Shown piece after piece: positions 21,091 through 31,536 of a DNA stretch of 64,000 nt. Numbering within the stretch: position 1 is the stretch's first letter; each line of letters opens with the position of its first letter. Location of the stretch: positions 1,054,001-1,118,000 of the forward strand of contig OX467090.1 in the NCBI GenBank assembly GCA_950106755.1. The letters run 5' to 3'. The position numbers and the translations under genes are program-made. The notes under the pieces were generated by a model that saw only the letters and a program-made list of their open reading frames with translations, did no database searches and was not told the DNA's origin. This stretch comes from Climacium dendroides. Its lineage: Eukaryota; Streptophyta; Bryopsida; Hypnales; Climaciaceae.

Positions 21091-23606
21091 TGACCCAAAT
21101 GATTAAGAGGTCATCTGCCATTCGGGAAACTAGGACTTACTGTGATTCTTGTCTTCAGGTCTCAGGTCTGAGGTTCGATCACTTGAGTTCATGCAGTGGT
21201 ATGAGGCTTGGTTTCAACTTCCAACAACCAATTCGCATTTCTCAAAAATGGGTGATCTATTCATTCTTTGTGGAAAAGGGTGGGGGATGATTGGACGAAT
21301 GAATTGATCCTCTTGCTTAAGTAGATGTTCCTATAAGGTTGGAAGAAGTGAAAGTTGAATTCCGTTCAAAGATTTTCGTATCACTATTATGATTCAGAAG
21401 TCTCTGACCGGAAGGCAAAAATCATCCCTTCCAGCCTTCAAGGAACGTCAATACCATATTACCATGACATTTTTTTTTGGAGGGGGGGGGCGGGAATTTG
21501 GTTTAGCAAACATTACAAATTATACATTTATACATAATTTGGGAATGAACAATAACAAAGCTAAAGCCCTTGCCAACGAATCTTAACTGAAACCTACCGC
21601 TAGAAAATGCAAAGAGTAAATTACTTAAATTTTTTTCGATTTCAGGGCTACAGTTTTTCACGGCCAGTCGGCTATGTCACCATGTAGCATTCTTTACAGA
21701 ATTACAATGCATATATTTATATGGTCAAACTATAAATGGAACCGGTTTTAAATGAAAACAAGGTTTCATGTAGCGGAGAAAGCTCTATGTGAAATCCCTA
21801 CATAAGTACATTTGTATTCTTTGTAATTTGAAACCTCCAACCAAATTGTTCCGCAAAATATTTAATCCAAGCTGGAAAGCTCAAATGAATGAAGAAACAC
21901 CTATACTATTTTCTATCTCACCTTGCATGTTGATTTGTTTGTTGGCCAGAAATTCTGCATTTTAGATCTACATGACTCAAGATTTATTAATAAGGTATTT
22001 ATAACTATTTTACAGCTTATCTAATTTCTTGGCAATTTTAATATTTGGGATTTTTAGGACTATTTAGTACCCGAATAAACAAATTTGAATCTAAGATTTG
22101 AAGAAGATGATTTTGTAGCAAACTTAAAGGAATCCTAAAAATATTGAATTTTATGTGGTGTACAAGTTTACTAAATGAACTTTTTTATTAATGACTTTTG
22201 AAACACGTAATGTTCTTTGAATGGTTCTTTTCATAAATGACCATCTTTAGAAAATTGTTACAAATGGGATTTTTATAATATTTGTATAGTTTTTCCCTTT
22301 TTTTTTTAATTACACGTTAGAGCATATATTTTCTTGAAATTGGAACTATTCTAGAACTTTCTCCTACTTATAGAATTTTTTGGTGGTTTTGTTTTTGGTA
22401 ATTGCCTTCGTCTTGAAAGTGAATACATTGGACATTACTTGGACATATTTCTTCAATGTTTTTTGAATATTTTTCTTTTAAATTTTAAAAAGAATTCTAC
22501 AAAAAAATCATGAGTATTGGACGAAGCACAACAAAATTATCAAATGTTTCTTGCAGTCACCTAGATCCATTAGAAATTAGAAAAAATTTAGAATTTTCAT
22601 TGTATTTTATTTACATTTCAATGTCAAAAGGCTCCGAATTCTATATTTGGAATGATGAACTAAGTGACTAGGAAGATGTTTCATCTAAATCAAGATGTTT
22701 TATCCAAAATGATTCTGGAGAGTGCAAACCTTCAATGACCAATTTGATGAAATGGAGGTAACCAATAAACCAATATGTAGTTATGTACACAAAGAATAGA
22801 AGCAAAAATATACAAGATTTAGAATATTATTCTTTTGTTAAATTACTAACAACAACTTCAAGGGGCTCTAACTCTAATCCCTCAAGTTGACTTCACATAA
22901 ATACCTAAATATGACCTATAAACAGAAACCGAATTATTTAATGCATTATTGCATTGAGATTTGTAACTTTAAAGGACAATTTGTTTAATTGTTTAGATGC
23001 AATTTTATGAAATGGAATTGGAGTTGGAGATGGAATAAGGTCATTCTATATTTAACTATAGTGAAAAGTGATTGAATGAGTATTTTATCATAGTTTGTAA
23101 CTTTGTATAATCATACTTTCTTAGTTTTTGTTGGATTTTATTCGCAATTGAAGGGTGATTTTAAGAAATACTCATATTATTTTAGAGTCATGTATTGAGT
23201 GCTTGCAAGTTGCAATGTCTTTTTTTATAACTTTTCATACTTGATTTTTTTTGAGTTTACTAAAGTTTTGACTACTGAAAGCAATACTTTTACTCTTTTA
23301 GAAACAAGCTTTTACAAGTTCTGAAGTTTACAGTTCAGATTTTAAGTATTTCACAAAGAATCATTATTTTATGATTATATGCATTAGAAAATGACTACAA
23401 ACTTCACTTTTCTTCAAATACATACTTTTAAAATTCACCATGAAAAAATGAAAATTTAGTCTCTCTCCCTCTATATATATTTACAGTTTGTATTCAAAGT
23501 ACTTATAAGATGTAAGAATGAATCAATTGCAAACATATTTGATGAAGAGAAATATCGAAATTCTAAAAGTGAGTAGTCATCAGAATTACAGGTAGGATTC
23601 ATGGTT
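21091..23606. other. AT-rich spacer
   Basis: About 2.5 kb of AT-rich sequence with homopolymer runs (T9 and G9 near 21470-21490, a T run near 22300). No supportable gene, TE end or RNA gene is seen. Confidence 0.5.
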
Positions 23607-23634
23607 TTTAGGGTATAGGGTTTAGGGTTTAGGG
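23607..23634 (+). repeat. Interstitial telomeric motif (TTTAGGG)
   Basis: Degenerate TTTAGGG units (one reads TATAGGG) in the orientation opposite to that at 9039. It lies about 200 bp upstream of the GC promoter of the X2 gene. Confidence 0.6.
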
Positions 23635-23814
23635 CATGGAGTTATTTTTCAAGTTTCACATTGAAGGGGCAAAATTCCCGTCGTCAGTTTTCAAAGTTTT
23701 TATGTCCTTACCTGAAATTCATGACGAACTAATGGTCTAACAGGCTGCCAGCTCACTCCTTTGGATTCTCTACTCACAAATAACTAATTTGGAGAATCCA
23801 CAGGTCGTGGGCTA

Positions 23815-23965
23815 CTTGGCCGTCCGCTCGGCAGACATTGCGCCGACCAAGCGGTCGGCGAAAGCAGTGACCCGTCTGCTGAGCGGATGGGCTGATAGCC
23901 TATTGGTCGGGAGGACGGTTGATCGGTCGGGGCAGACGAAGTCCGTCCGTCTGCCCATTATAATC
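23815..23965 (+). promoter_or_regulatory. GC-rich island with TATA-like box, promoter of X2 gene
   Basis: A GTCCGCTCGGC/GGTCGG-rich island at 23818-23953 ends in a TATA-like ATTATAATC (23957-23965). This is 58 bp before the ATG at 24023. The spacing suits a core promoter. Confidence 0.5.
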
Positions 23966-24022
23966 TGAAACCACTACACATTAATCATTCTAACGTTGAG
24001 GTCATTTATAGAGAAGGGTACT

Positions 24023-25219
24023 ATGCCTCGCAAAGGAATTCCGGTTCTTTCCGGTTCTTCGAAGAAAAGTTCGAAGGGGAAACCACAAGAACTAGATTGG
24101 GATGTTTACTTCGATGAATTCAATGTGGCAAAGGAGGGGTGGGAGTACGAGTCCGACAAAGTGTGGACTTGTACAATGTGCAAGAAATATGTGACCATGT
24201 TACACATAGCCAAACTGTGGCCAACAAATGACAGTTTGGAGAAGCAAGTGAGACGGTGGAAAGGCCCTATGAAGACGTGTACGAGTAGACACTTTGTAGA
24301 GAGATACGAAGAAATTTGGGCAGCTTCAAATCTAGGTCCCTCGAAGCCTACCATCATGAACTATTCTACCATGGCAATGGTTTGGGCGGAGATTGTATTC
24401 CAGAAAGACGTTGACTGGCGTACAGTTATAGGGATGAATAAAGAGACGAAGATGACGTGTCACTTAGCTGTGGTGTTCACTAACTGGCGTGGCAAAAGTG
24501 ATTGCATGCCTGCTTGGTCGAACCGAGGTCAATTTGGGTGCCCAAGTTGGCCTATGCGGGATGCAGAGGATAGTGATGCTGACGATGATGAAGAACCAGC
24601 TGAACAGTTGCCACCTCCACCTCCACCTCCGGAGAGGCACGAACGCCGAGAAGAACGCGAAGACATAGAATACGAGAATCAAATGCGGGAAGCATTGAGG
24701 AGGAGTGTCGAGGATCAAGGCCGACCTCGTGGATATCACACTTCACCTCGTCGTGAACGTGATGTACATGGCTCGCGACATGGAGGAAGTAGTTTACACT
24801 ATAGCAACAACCTTCGAGATGGTGGTCCAAACGTAGAAGGAGGCTATAGAACTACGACCTATACGGACTACGGTGGTCTTTCACATGGCGGCCCTCAATA
24901 TTACCCAGGAACAAGGGGACCTCATGGAAACACCAGTTATACAGACTATGGTGGTTCGGAACAAGGCGGCTCGCAAAATTATCCGGGAACAGGAGGACAT
25001 GATTTGTATGGGCTTCATGGAAGTTCTTACTACACTGGTTCAAGTCATGGAGGGACTGGAGGCTCACATGAATATGCTTCAGTTCCACCTCCAACTTTTG
25101 GAGGTCCTTATTACGAAAATTATGGACAAGGGCGACAATCAAGCGGATATGGGCCATATGGTGGCTCCGGTTCTACGCCTCAAAGTCAAAATCATGATAA
25201 TAGTTCTGATTCTGAATGA
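24023..25219 (+). CDS. Family X2 protein: Cys/His module plus Gly/Tyr repeat tail, intact
   Basis: Single open frame of 398 codons. I chose the ATG at 24023 (MPRKG) over an in-frame TTG at 23996 because it follows the TATA-like box by 58 bp and matches the start of the paralogue. Residues about 30-160 are related to the family X module: WTCTMCKKYVTMLHIAKLWP, then CTSRHF, NYSTMAMVWAEI and KDVDWRT. A C-x2-C ... C-x3-H pattern suggests a zinc-binding fold. Next come an acidic stretch, a run of seven prolines and a charged segment. The last 150 residues are Gly/Tyr/Ser-rich with repeated YTDYGG and YPGTxG units, a prion-like low-complexity composition. No catalytic domain is recognised. It may bind nucleic acid or condense. 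The paralogue at 34602 is a pseudogene. Confidence 0.75.
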   Translation: MPRKGIPVLSGSSKKSSKGKPQELDWDVYFDEFNVAKEGWEYESDKVWTCTMCKKYVTMLHIAKLWPTNDSLEKQVRRWKGPMKTCTSRHFVERYEEIWAASNLGPSKPTIMNYSTMAMVWAEIVFQKDVDWRTVIGMNKETKMTCHLAVVFTNWRGKSDCMPAWSNRGQFGCPSWPMRDAEDSDADDDEEPAEQLPPPPPPPERHERREEREDIEYENQMREALRRSVEDQGRPRGYHTSPRRERDVHGSRHGGSSLHYSNNLRDGGPNVEGGYRTTTYTDYGGLSHGGPQYYPGTRGPHGNTSYTDYGGSEQGGSQNYPGTGGHDLYGLHGSSYYTGSSHGGTGGSHEYASVPPPTFGGPYYENYGQGRQSSGYGPYGGSGSTPQSQNHDNSSDSE

Positions 25220-26883
25220 AGTATAGTGTTATTTTGTAGAAAAATACAAGGTGCCATTATGTAGTTATGGGCTTTGTTTTTTAATGTGGTTTCAAGTGTA
25301 ATGCATTGTCAATTTGTCATTTGCCATTTGGAAACAATGCAATAGTTGTAGGAATGCAAGTATATTCGAACAAGTGAGATGTATGAAGAACTTGTTTTAG
25401 CCCCCAAAACAAAAGTGGTATAGGCTATAAGACTATTTTATAATATAATAAAATTATTTGCTTTTTATCTTGTAGAGTAAGTAGAGTTCCATACTATCAC
25501 TCCAATATGAATGGTTAATTGTTGCAAGTGTTGAGTATGTGAATGATGTGGTGTAATGTATTTGAACATCAGAAGTTACGTATTTTGGTCATTTGTAATG
25601 AATGCGTACTGAAAACTATGAAAGTTACGTGCTTGTATATAGAATTGCAAATGTACGGTTGTTTTTTGAGACAAAATGGTGTGACCAAATCATTTTTATA
25701 AAACCTTTGTCGAATAACTCAACACCTTTTGGTATGCACCAAAAGAAATTTCATTATGTAATTAGCTTTGATGTTGTACTTCCCAAATGCTATTTTAAGT
25801 ATTGGACCTTCACGACAACAATTCAAGACTTATTCTTCTTTAGGTATTTAACACTAGAAGAGTAAAAACAACAAGATGTCTTGTTGTTGAAATTCATTGA
25901 TGAAATGAATTCGAGCTCTCTGGATATTAGATAGGCAAGAATATAATGTACAAGTAAAAAATTAAAAATTAAAAATTAAAACAAGTTGCAATTATTTTCC
26001 TACCTACTATGACCTACTAGGCTACTACCTAGTGCAGTAGTGCCTACACTCCCCCCCGTCCCTTGTTTTCAGCAATTTAGGTCATAACTTCTATTCCCGG
26101 TCACTGATTGTGGAAAAAATGAGGTCTCCATTATCCCATATAGCTTAATAAGCTTATCAATTTTTCCATCTTCAGAAAATATTTCAAAAAATCACGACAA
26201 AATTTCAAGTTGTAAGTACCTACCTAATAACCTCTAAACCCTCAAAGGGACCCTAAGCCCTTTAGAAGTGAACCTTCAACTCACAATTAGGCACTCACAT
26301 ACAATCATACATTCATACACGATGTTTCCTTCGATCCTTTAGTTGCCCTCCATCGTCATATCAATTATAGAGACATAGACGTAAGTAAACGCTTACCATT
26401 TTTTATATTGTCATTGACATTATTATAATGAACATCTTCAATCACATTTACTGTACCACACAAATGAAGACAAGGACTTGTCAACCTAACAATCAATGAA
26501 TCATTGAATCATCAATCATCAATTAAAAATTGAATGAATAAGGAATTGCAAATTATTTCATATAATGATTTCGAGATTTCCAATTTTCCATCCAAACATA
26601 CAATGACAAATGGCGTAAAGACTTCCAAATTCTCCAAAATCATTGTGAATTAAAACATGCTCATTGATTACAAATGCTGAGATGCACCTTGCTGTAAAAC
26701 AGCATTCACAATCAATCCAATCATTGGTGATGAAACTGAGGTATATCATCCGTATATACTGTACTACTATGTAATTGACATGTAACTTAGTATATGTCTT
26801 TGCCTCTATGAATAGTGCATACTATAAACACCTATAGGCTATAGTTAATTACTTATATATGATATATTAATATCATTAAAGAC
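25220..26883. other. AT-rich spacer
   Basis: Holds the 3' ends of the convergent X2 and kinase-like genes, a run of AAAAATT units near 25957-25980 and a short C run near 26051. No gene is seen. Confidence 0.5.
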
Positions 26884-28380
26884 TTAAACTACAGCTCCAA
26901 AGTGGCGGAAGTGTTCATCCGGTATAGGCCAATGAAACGAAAAAGTAAATCGCGAAATCACTTGCGCCAAACTACTATGGCCATCGGGACCATCTTCGCA
27001 AAGTCTCCCCAAATACACTTGAAAGACTTGTGCTAAGTCGTGATGCGAGTACAACACATGTTTTTTGCTTCCACGACCTTGCAAACCGTAGTATGTCTCT
27101 GACATACATGTATTGTTGATTCTCTTCGCTATTTGACCAACAACAAATTCTTCGGACTTAATAGTAAGTACGGGTATGTTCTCCACATCTGCATCTCTTC
27201 GATGTACGTATGTAATCTTTGGATCGATCCACCACCTCCTCCTCAGAACTTCGTCCCGATCACTTATTGATGTGAATGTATACAATGACTTCATGGGCTC
27301 TGTACTAGTCGTGGTCATCCTCCAATCACAAATTCCAATGAAAACCTGCGACTCGTCTTCCGGAAAATGGAACATGATGTTGTCTGGAGAAATGTCGATG
27401 TGAAGATGTCCGGCACCATGTACCGCATTCATAATATGCAGCAGTGCCCAAGCAAGCTCCGTACGCTTTGCTCTTCATCGCTTTAGACGATGAGCACGAA
27501 TGACCTCCTCGTCGCTAATTTTGGGGTCACACATAATGCGTATGGCGATATTGTCTAGATAATCGTTATCCATTCTCAACATTTCACGCAAAGTACCACC
27601 ATTCCACCACAATGAATAGCCTTCATTCCGATTTGTGTGGATTGCAACGAAGCGTATGACTCCATCGTGCGGAATCCGCACCGCCATCGATTCAGTTTGG
27701 TGTTCCATCTTTGCAAGCTCAGGTCGTCGACCCTCTTGGAGAGACATCTTTGCTGCAAATTCCCAATGTGGTTGAAGTTCAGGGCACCCTTCGATTCGCA
27801 CCCTACGAATTGTGGCATAGCCTCCGCGTAGGACAATATTATCTTGTGGAATCACCCTTGCGGTTCTCGGGAGCGCTATTAAATGGCGAAATACAACTCG
27901 CATGTTTACTCTCCCTTCGTGAGTTGTCCACCAACTCATAAATCCACCTCTATTTCGTCTTGAAGCAAATGGTCTCATCCGACTCACGAACATGTCCACT
28001 TTTGTAATCACGTGCGTGAAGGCTTCATCATCAATGCGATGAACCTTACCAAATTTTTCGACAGTCCCTTTCGCATTCCATAGTGCATCATGCGCCCGTT
28101 TGTCCAACCAACTAGTGAAATCCTTCTTTTCCATTTCTTGATACCACCCTCCCACCCGCAACGCTTCATGCATCATGTCCTTTATATCGCCTTTGAACTT
28201 CTCAATGCCCTCCTCTTGATAACGAACATACTTAGAGTCAAGAGACATGGTAGTTTCTCTCTCATAGAATTCAACAATGCATTTTCTCAAAAATGCGGTA
28301 CAAGTGTGCGAGGGGTTGTCCATGATGTCGACCTCAGTAGATTCCTCCACAAACTTCGTTTTCTTCTTCGCCCTTGGCAT
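26884..28380 (-). pseudogene. Protein-kinase-like gene with one in-frame stop and DW in place of DFG
   Basis: I chose the ATG at 28380 (MPRAKKKTKF). The N-terminal 170 residues are unrecognised. A kinase fold follows: a glycine-loop-like LRGGYATIRRV, a VAIK-type lysine in WEFAAKMS, a hinge-like NGGTLREML, the catalytic loop HLHIDISPDN (about 27410-27381), and ICDWRM where DFG would stand. A TGA at 27475-27477 interrupts the frame 20 codons before the catalytic loop, but the phase is unchanged on both sides, so a CGA-to-TGA change is likely. Total length is about 498 codons, ending at 26884. The HxDxxxxN catalytic loop is kept. Its promoter is the GC-rich right end of the 19-kb element, so it reads inward and converges with X2. 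It is a captured kinase or a readthrough gene. Confidence 0.7.
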
Positions 28381-28539
28381 CTTGATGAATGTCGCACGAT
28401 TCCAGAAAAAAAATGGCAAGGGTCCCCCCAAGATTTCACTTTTACCCTCCCGAGGAGAGGAGGCAATAGGGCCCAAAGGCACTAAGCTTCTCCGCTCTCT
28501 CTTGCAAGCAAGGGGGAAGGAAAAAGTGAGAGGCGGACG

Positions 28540-28868
28540 GCCCGACCGCCTCTTTTGTATGAGGCGGACGGCCATCCCATCCGCCCAATCTCAGCCATCC
28601 GCCTTAGCGGACGGCCGATCGGGCGCCCCGTCGGGTCCGTCCGATTGGCCGTCTGATCGGACGGGCCACCCGATCAGCCGACCGATCGGTCGGACCCGTC
28701 TGCCCCGTCCTCGCCGTCCGACCGCTCGGTCGGCTCATTGAACCGGCCGACCGCCCGTCCACTGGACGGACGCGAGTCTGAAATTTCTATGTCCCCGGAC
28801 ACTCGGAAACCCGCGGACGTTGGACGTCTGTCCGGACGTCCGGGCGTCCCAGTGTCCGTGCAACCCTG
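28540..28868 (-). repeat. Right GC-rich terminal region of the 19-kb element and kinase promoter
   Basis: It ends GTGCAACCCTG at 28868, inverted relative to the TAGGGTTG end at 9718. It contains GGACGTCTGTCCGGACGTCC-type palindromes and a CGGCC/GGTCGG-rich block. On the minus strand a TATA-like TACAAAAG (28553-28560) lies about 170 bp before the kinase ATG. The terminal 80 bp resemble the end at 38971. Confidence 0.6.
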
Positions 28869-28876
28869 CAATGATG

Positions 28877-29586
28877 GATCCGAACTCATAAATCCAAGGG
28901 AGTAGATTTTCAAGGAGAAGACAATGTACCAAGGGGGAGGTTGGTAGACCTTCCGGAGTAGCGGGAGTTCCTTTCCTCTAGCGGTCACTTATCTCCGCAT
29001 GGAACCCTCCTGGTTCCGGACTCGTAGGGACCTCTACCTTTCTTACCCGGATCGCTGTTCCAGCAATTTAAAGGCACGTAACACTCACACTCCCTTACTC
29101 AGCTTGCATCCCTCCTGATTAACTCAACACCCAAGAGATCCGTAGCTCAAGATCTGGATTCCTCCTCTCCCTTCCCTCTCTTACTCCAGTACAAGGATAC
29201 GACACAAATGCATACACTTAGCCAAACACCTCTGTTAAGCAAAGTACAGCTAGAGGCACCCGGGCTGACTTAGATTAAGAAAAAAAATTGAAATACATAC
29301 GTGAAAGCACGAAGATGGAATTGGGATGGGATGGAATGGAATGGCAGACCATTAACTGGCCTGCCCTTAAAATACTAACACAAAAACCCAAAGTCAACTG
29401 CTAAAAGCTTGAAAAGGAAACCCGGAAATCTAGGCCACCAATCACTAATCTTCCAAAATATCCGGAAAGGCTAATTACTGCCGTCCGAGATTGCCAGATT
29501 TCTCCGAACAATACGCCTAAGAATCCGGAAACTAGGCCCATGCTCGGAAACCCGATCTGAATCCGATACTACTCTCCCTACGAACT
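28877..29586. other. Non-coding part of retroelement B
   Basis: CCGG-containing sequence downstream of the extra ORF (minus-strand sense), including a TGGGATGGGATGGAATGG run near 29324-29345. No reading frame is supported. Confidence 0.4.
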
Positions 29587-31536
29587 CTAATGCTTTGGCT
29601 TCCGTCCCTTCCTCGAGCGGCTTCCCGCTTGACTAGTTGGTGTCCCCTTCATACTTTTAGCTAGAGTTGTTTTCGTTGTTGCTCGAGTCTGAATATGGCG
29701 CATCGCGGAAGACGAATCGTTGTCTCCTTCAGTTCCGAAAGTGGAGTGTGCACTCTCTTCCTCGGAATCTTCAATGACTTGAACTTCCTTCTCCTTCTCT
29801 AGCGGTGTATCCTCCAATGTCATGGGTTCGCTTCTCCTTTCTGGTGTGGTCTCTTGCATGTGCGAAAATCCTTCCGGATTAGTTCGAGCCGGATTGGTCA
29901 TCCCACCAATCCGGTTGATGAGGTCTCCTCTAATTTGCTGTCCTAAAACTTTGAATGTTCCCTTCATCAGGTTCGGCACTGTTTGTGACTTGGGAATTTC
30001 CGGAGTCGAAAATTTGGGTGGTACCGGAACCAATTTCACGCTGGACTCAGGTTCCGGTTCCGAAGCTGGCCTCAAATTCAGCTCCGTCATCCGCATCTTG
30101 TTGGCGGAAGGCTCGGCTGGCGTGAGTATCCCTCTCAATCCTTCCATTCGAGTTGCACAATCCACTACCAGCCTCCCTGGTGTACCCAAGACAAAAGAAA
30201 GTTCCAAAAAGGTCAAGAAATCCATCGCCTGATTCGGATTGATGGCTGCCAATAGCTGCCGGAGCTCCTCCAAAACTCGCTCTATCTTAGCAGTGAAGTC
30301 CACAAGGATGGTCACTATCTTGGTTCCGGTGATGTGGCCTTCCAATATCAGCTTTGAGTCAAACAAAGCGGCTTTCGTGATGACGTCGGCTTTGATGTCG
30401 ATTGCTTCGGATAGATTCTTGACAAGAGAGAGAGCCTCCTTCTCTTTCTCCTTTGAAGCTGCCATTTCCCCTTCCGCCCAATTCAATCGGGCCTAGAGTT
30501 GGTTCCATTCCGCCTCCAACTCCTGAATCCGATCCTCCCTTCTCTTGAGATCTTCTGGCTTGGGTAGTCGCTTGACGGCTTCCACAATCTGATCCGGTTC
30601 CACCTTCAAAACTTTCGCGGTATCTATCACCAGATCCGCCAGGCTGTCGTGGAGTACCTTGGCCTCGCGTATCCATTCGAACCCAGCATTTAAAAATGCT
30701 GATTCAGTTTCCACTTCCGGTCCTTTGCTTGACTCTCCCCTCTCCATCACCGATGGCTTGGATCGCGATCCCGGATCGGTTGACTTCCTCTTCTTGTTCC
30801 TCGGATCGGTCAAGTGTTCCTCAGGAAGTTCTTCCGGATCTGACTCGACCGGATCTTCCGCTTCTTCTCTAGACAGTCCATATGACAAAATCGCCTTTTC
30901 GGTGTCATACTGGATTACTTCCGCCACACTCAAAAGTTCCTGCTAATGGTATAAATGGAACAAGTAGGTGCTAACTGGACTCGCCTTCGCTCGGGTCACA
31001 TGATCTACTAACTTAGCAACTATCCCGACTATGACTCTAGCCCAGTGCACCACTCGGTTTTCCATAGCCCCGAAAATGGTATTGGCCACCGTAATGGTAA
31101 CCCATGTAGGTTTTTCCGGATATAGGATGGGGATGAAGAACTCTAGTATCCGCCTATGTCTCTCGTCCTTGCACTCGCTAATAGCAAATCTGTCCTTAGG
31201 GTTTGCAGACCCTGTGAACTTCCCAGCTACAAAACGGTCCATCCTTGATGCCAACCCGTTTCCGCTCTTCCGAAACTAATAGACATCCGCCCAGATGTCC
31301 TCAATCCACGTGACTGGCCGTCCTCTCAGAGTGAGCTCATACTGATTCGGAACACCATGAAGTAGCTCCTGGATCATATCTTCACTCTTAAGGTTCCATG
31401 GTCGGTGTAATAGACCGACACACCCTAACTTAGTCAAATCTTCCTCTAACTGCTTGTGTAGTTCCGAATTGTCCGGAATGGCCGGAGAGATAACCCGGGC
31501 AGATACTGCTACCTTCTGTACCGGTCCGGATGCCAT
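29587..31536 (-). pseudogene. Extra ORF of retroelement B: one frame with three amber stops
   Basis: The frame begins at the ATG at 31536 and stays in phase for 650 codons without any frameshift. It is interrupted by exactly three TAG codons (31276-31278, 30943-30945, 30487-30489). It aligns to copy A in the blocks DLTKLGCVGLLHRPW, SECKDERHRRILEFFIPIL, NTIFGA and STYLFHLYH. Downstream of these are an acidic linker, a Lys/Glu-rich helical region (about 30700-30400) and a Ser/Pro/Arg-rich basic tail ending SRKGRKPKH. I do not recognise the domain. All three stops are one C-to-T change from CAG, so the protein may have been intact recently. Likely an accessory retroelement protein. Confidence 0.65.

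Larger units (their letters stand above)
9718..28868 (+). mobile_element. Probable 19-kb composite hAT-like element carrying cargo genes
   Basis: The left end reads TAGGGTTGTCTTGGAC at 9718. The reverse complement of the right end reads CAGGGTTGCACGGAC at 28868. YAGGGTTG is typical of hAT termini. Both ends continue into GC-rich CGGAC/GGACGTCC sequence. The element is bordered by the same 8 bp, CAATGATG (9710-9717 and 28869-28876), the duplication length made by hAT transposases. It contains a hAT transposase pseudogene (14735-16732). Sequence outside both ends is of the same TTCCGG-rich retroelement type, as expected if the element inserted into one retroelement. Cargo: family X/RING gene, acidic protein gene, X2 gene, kinase-like gene. 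The R1 copy is probably a later insertion. Alternatives are two unrelated ends paired by chance, or a cluster of smaller nested elements sharing an end type. Confidence 0.5.
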
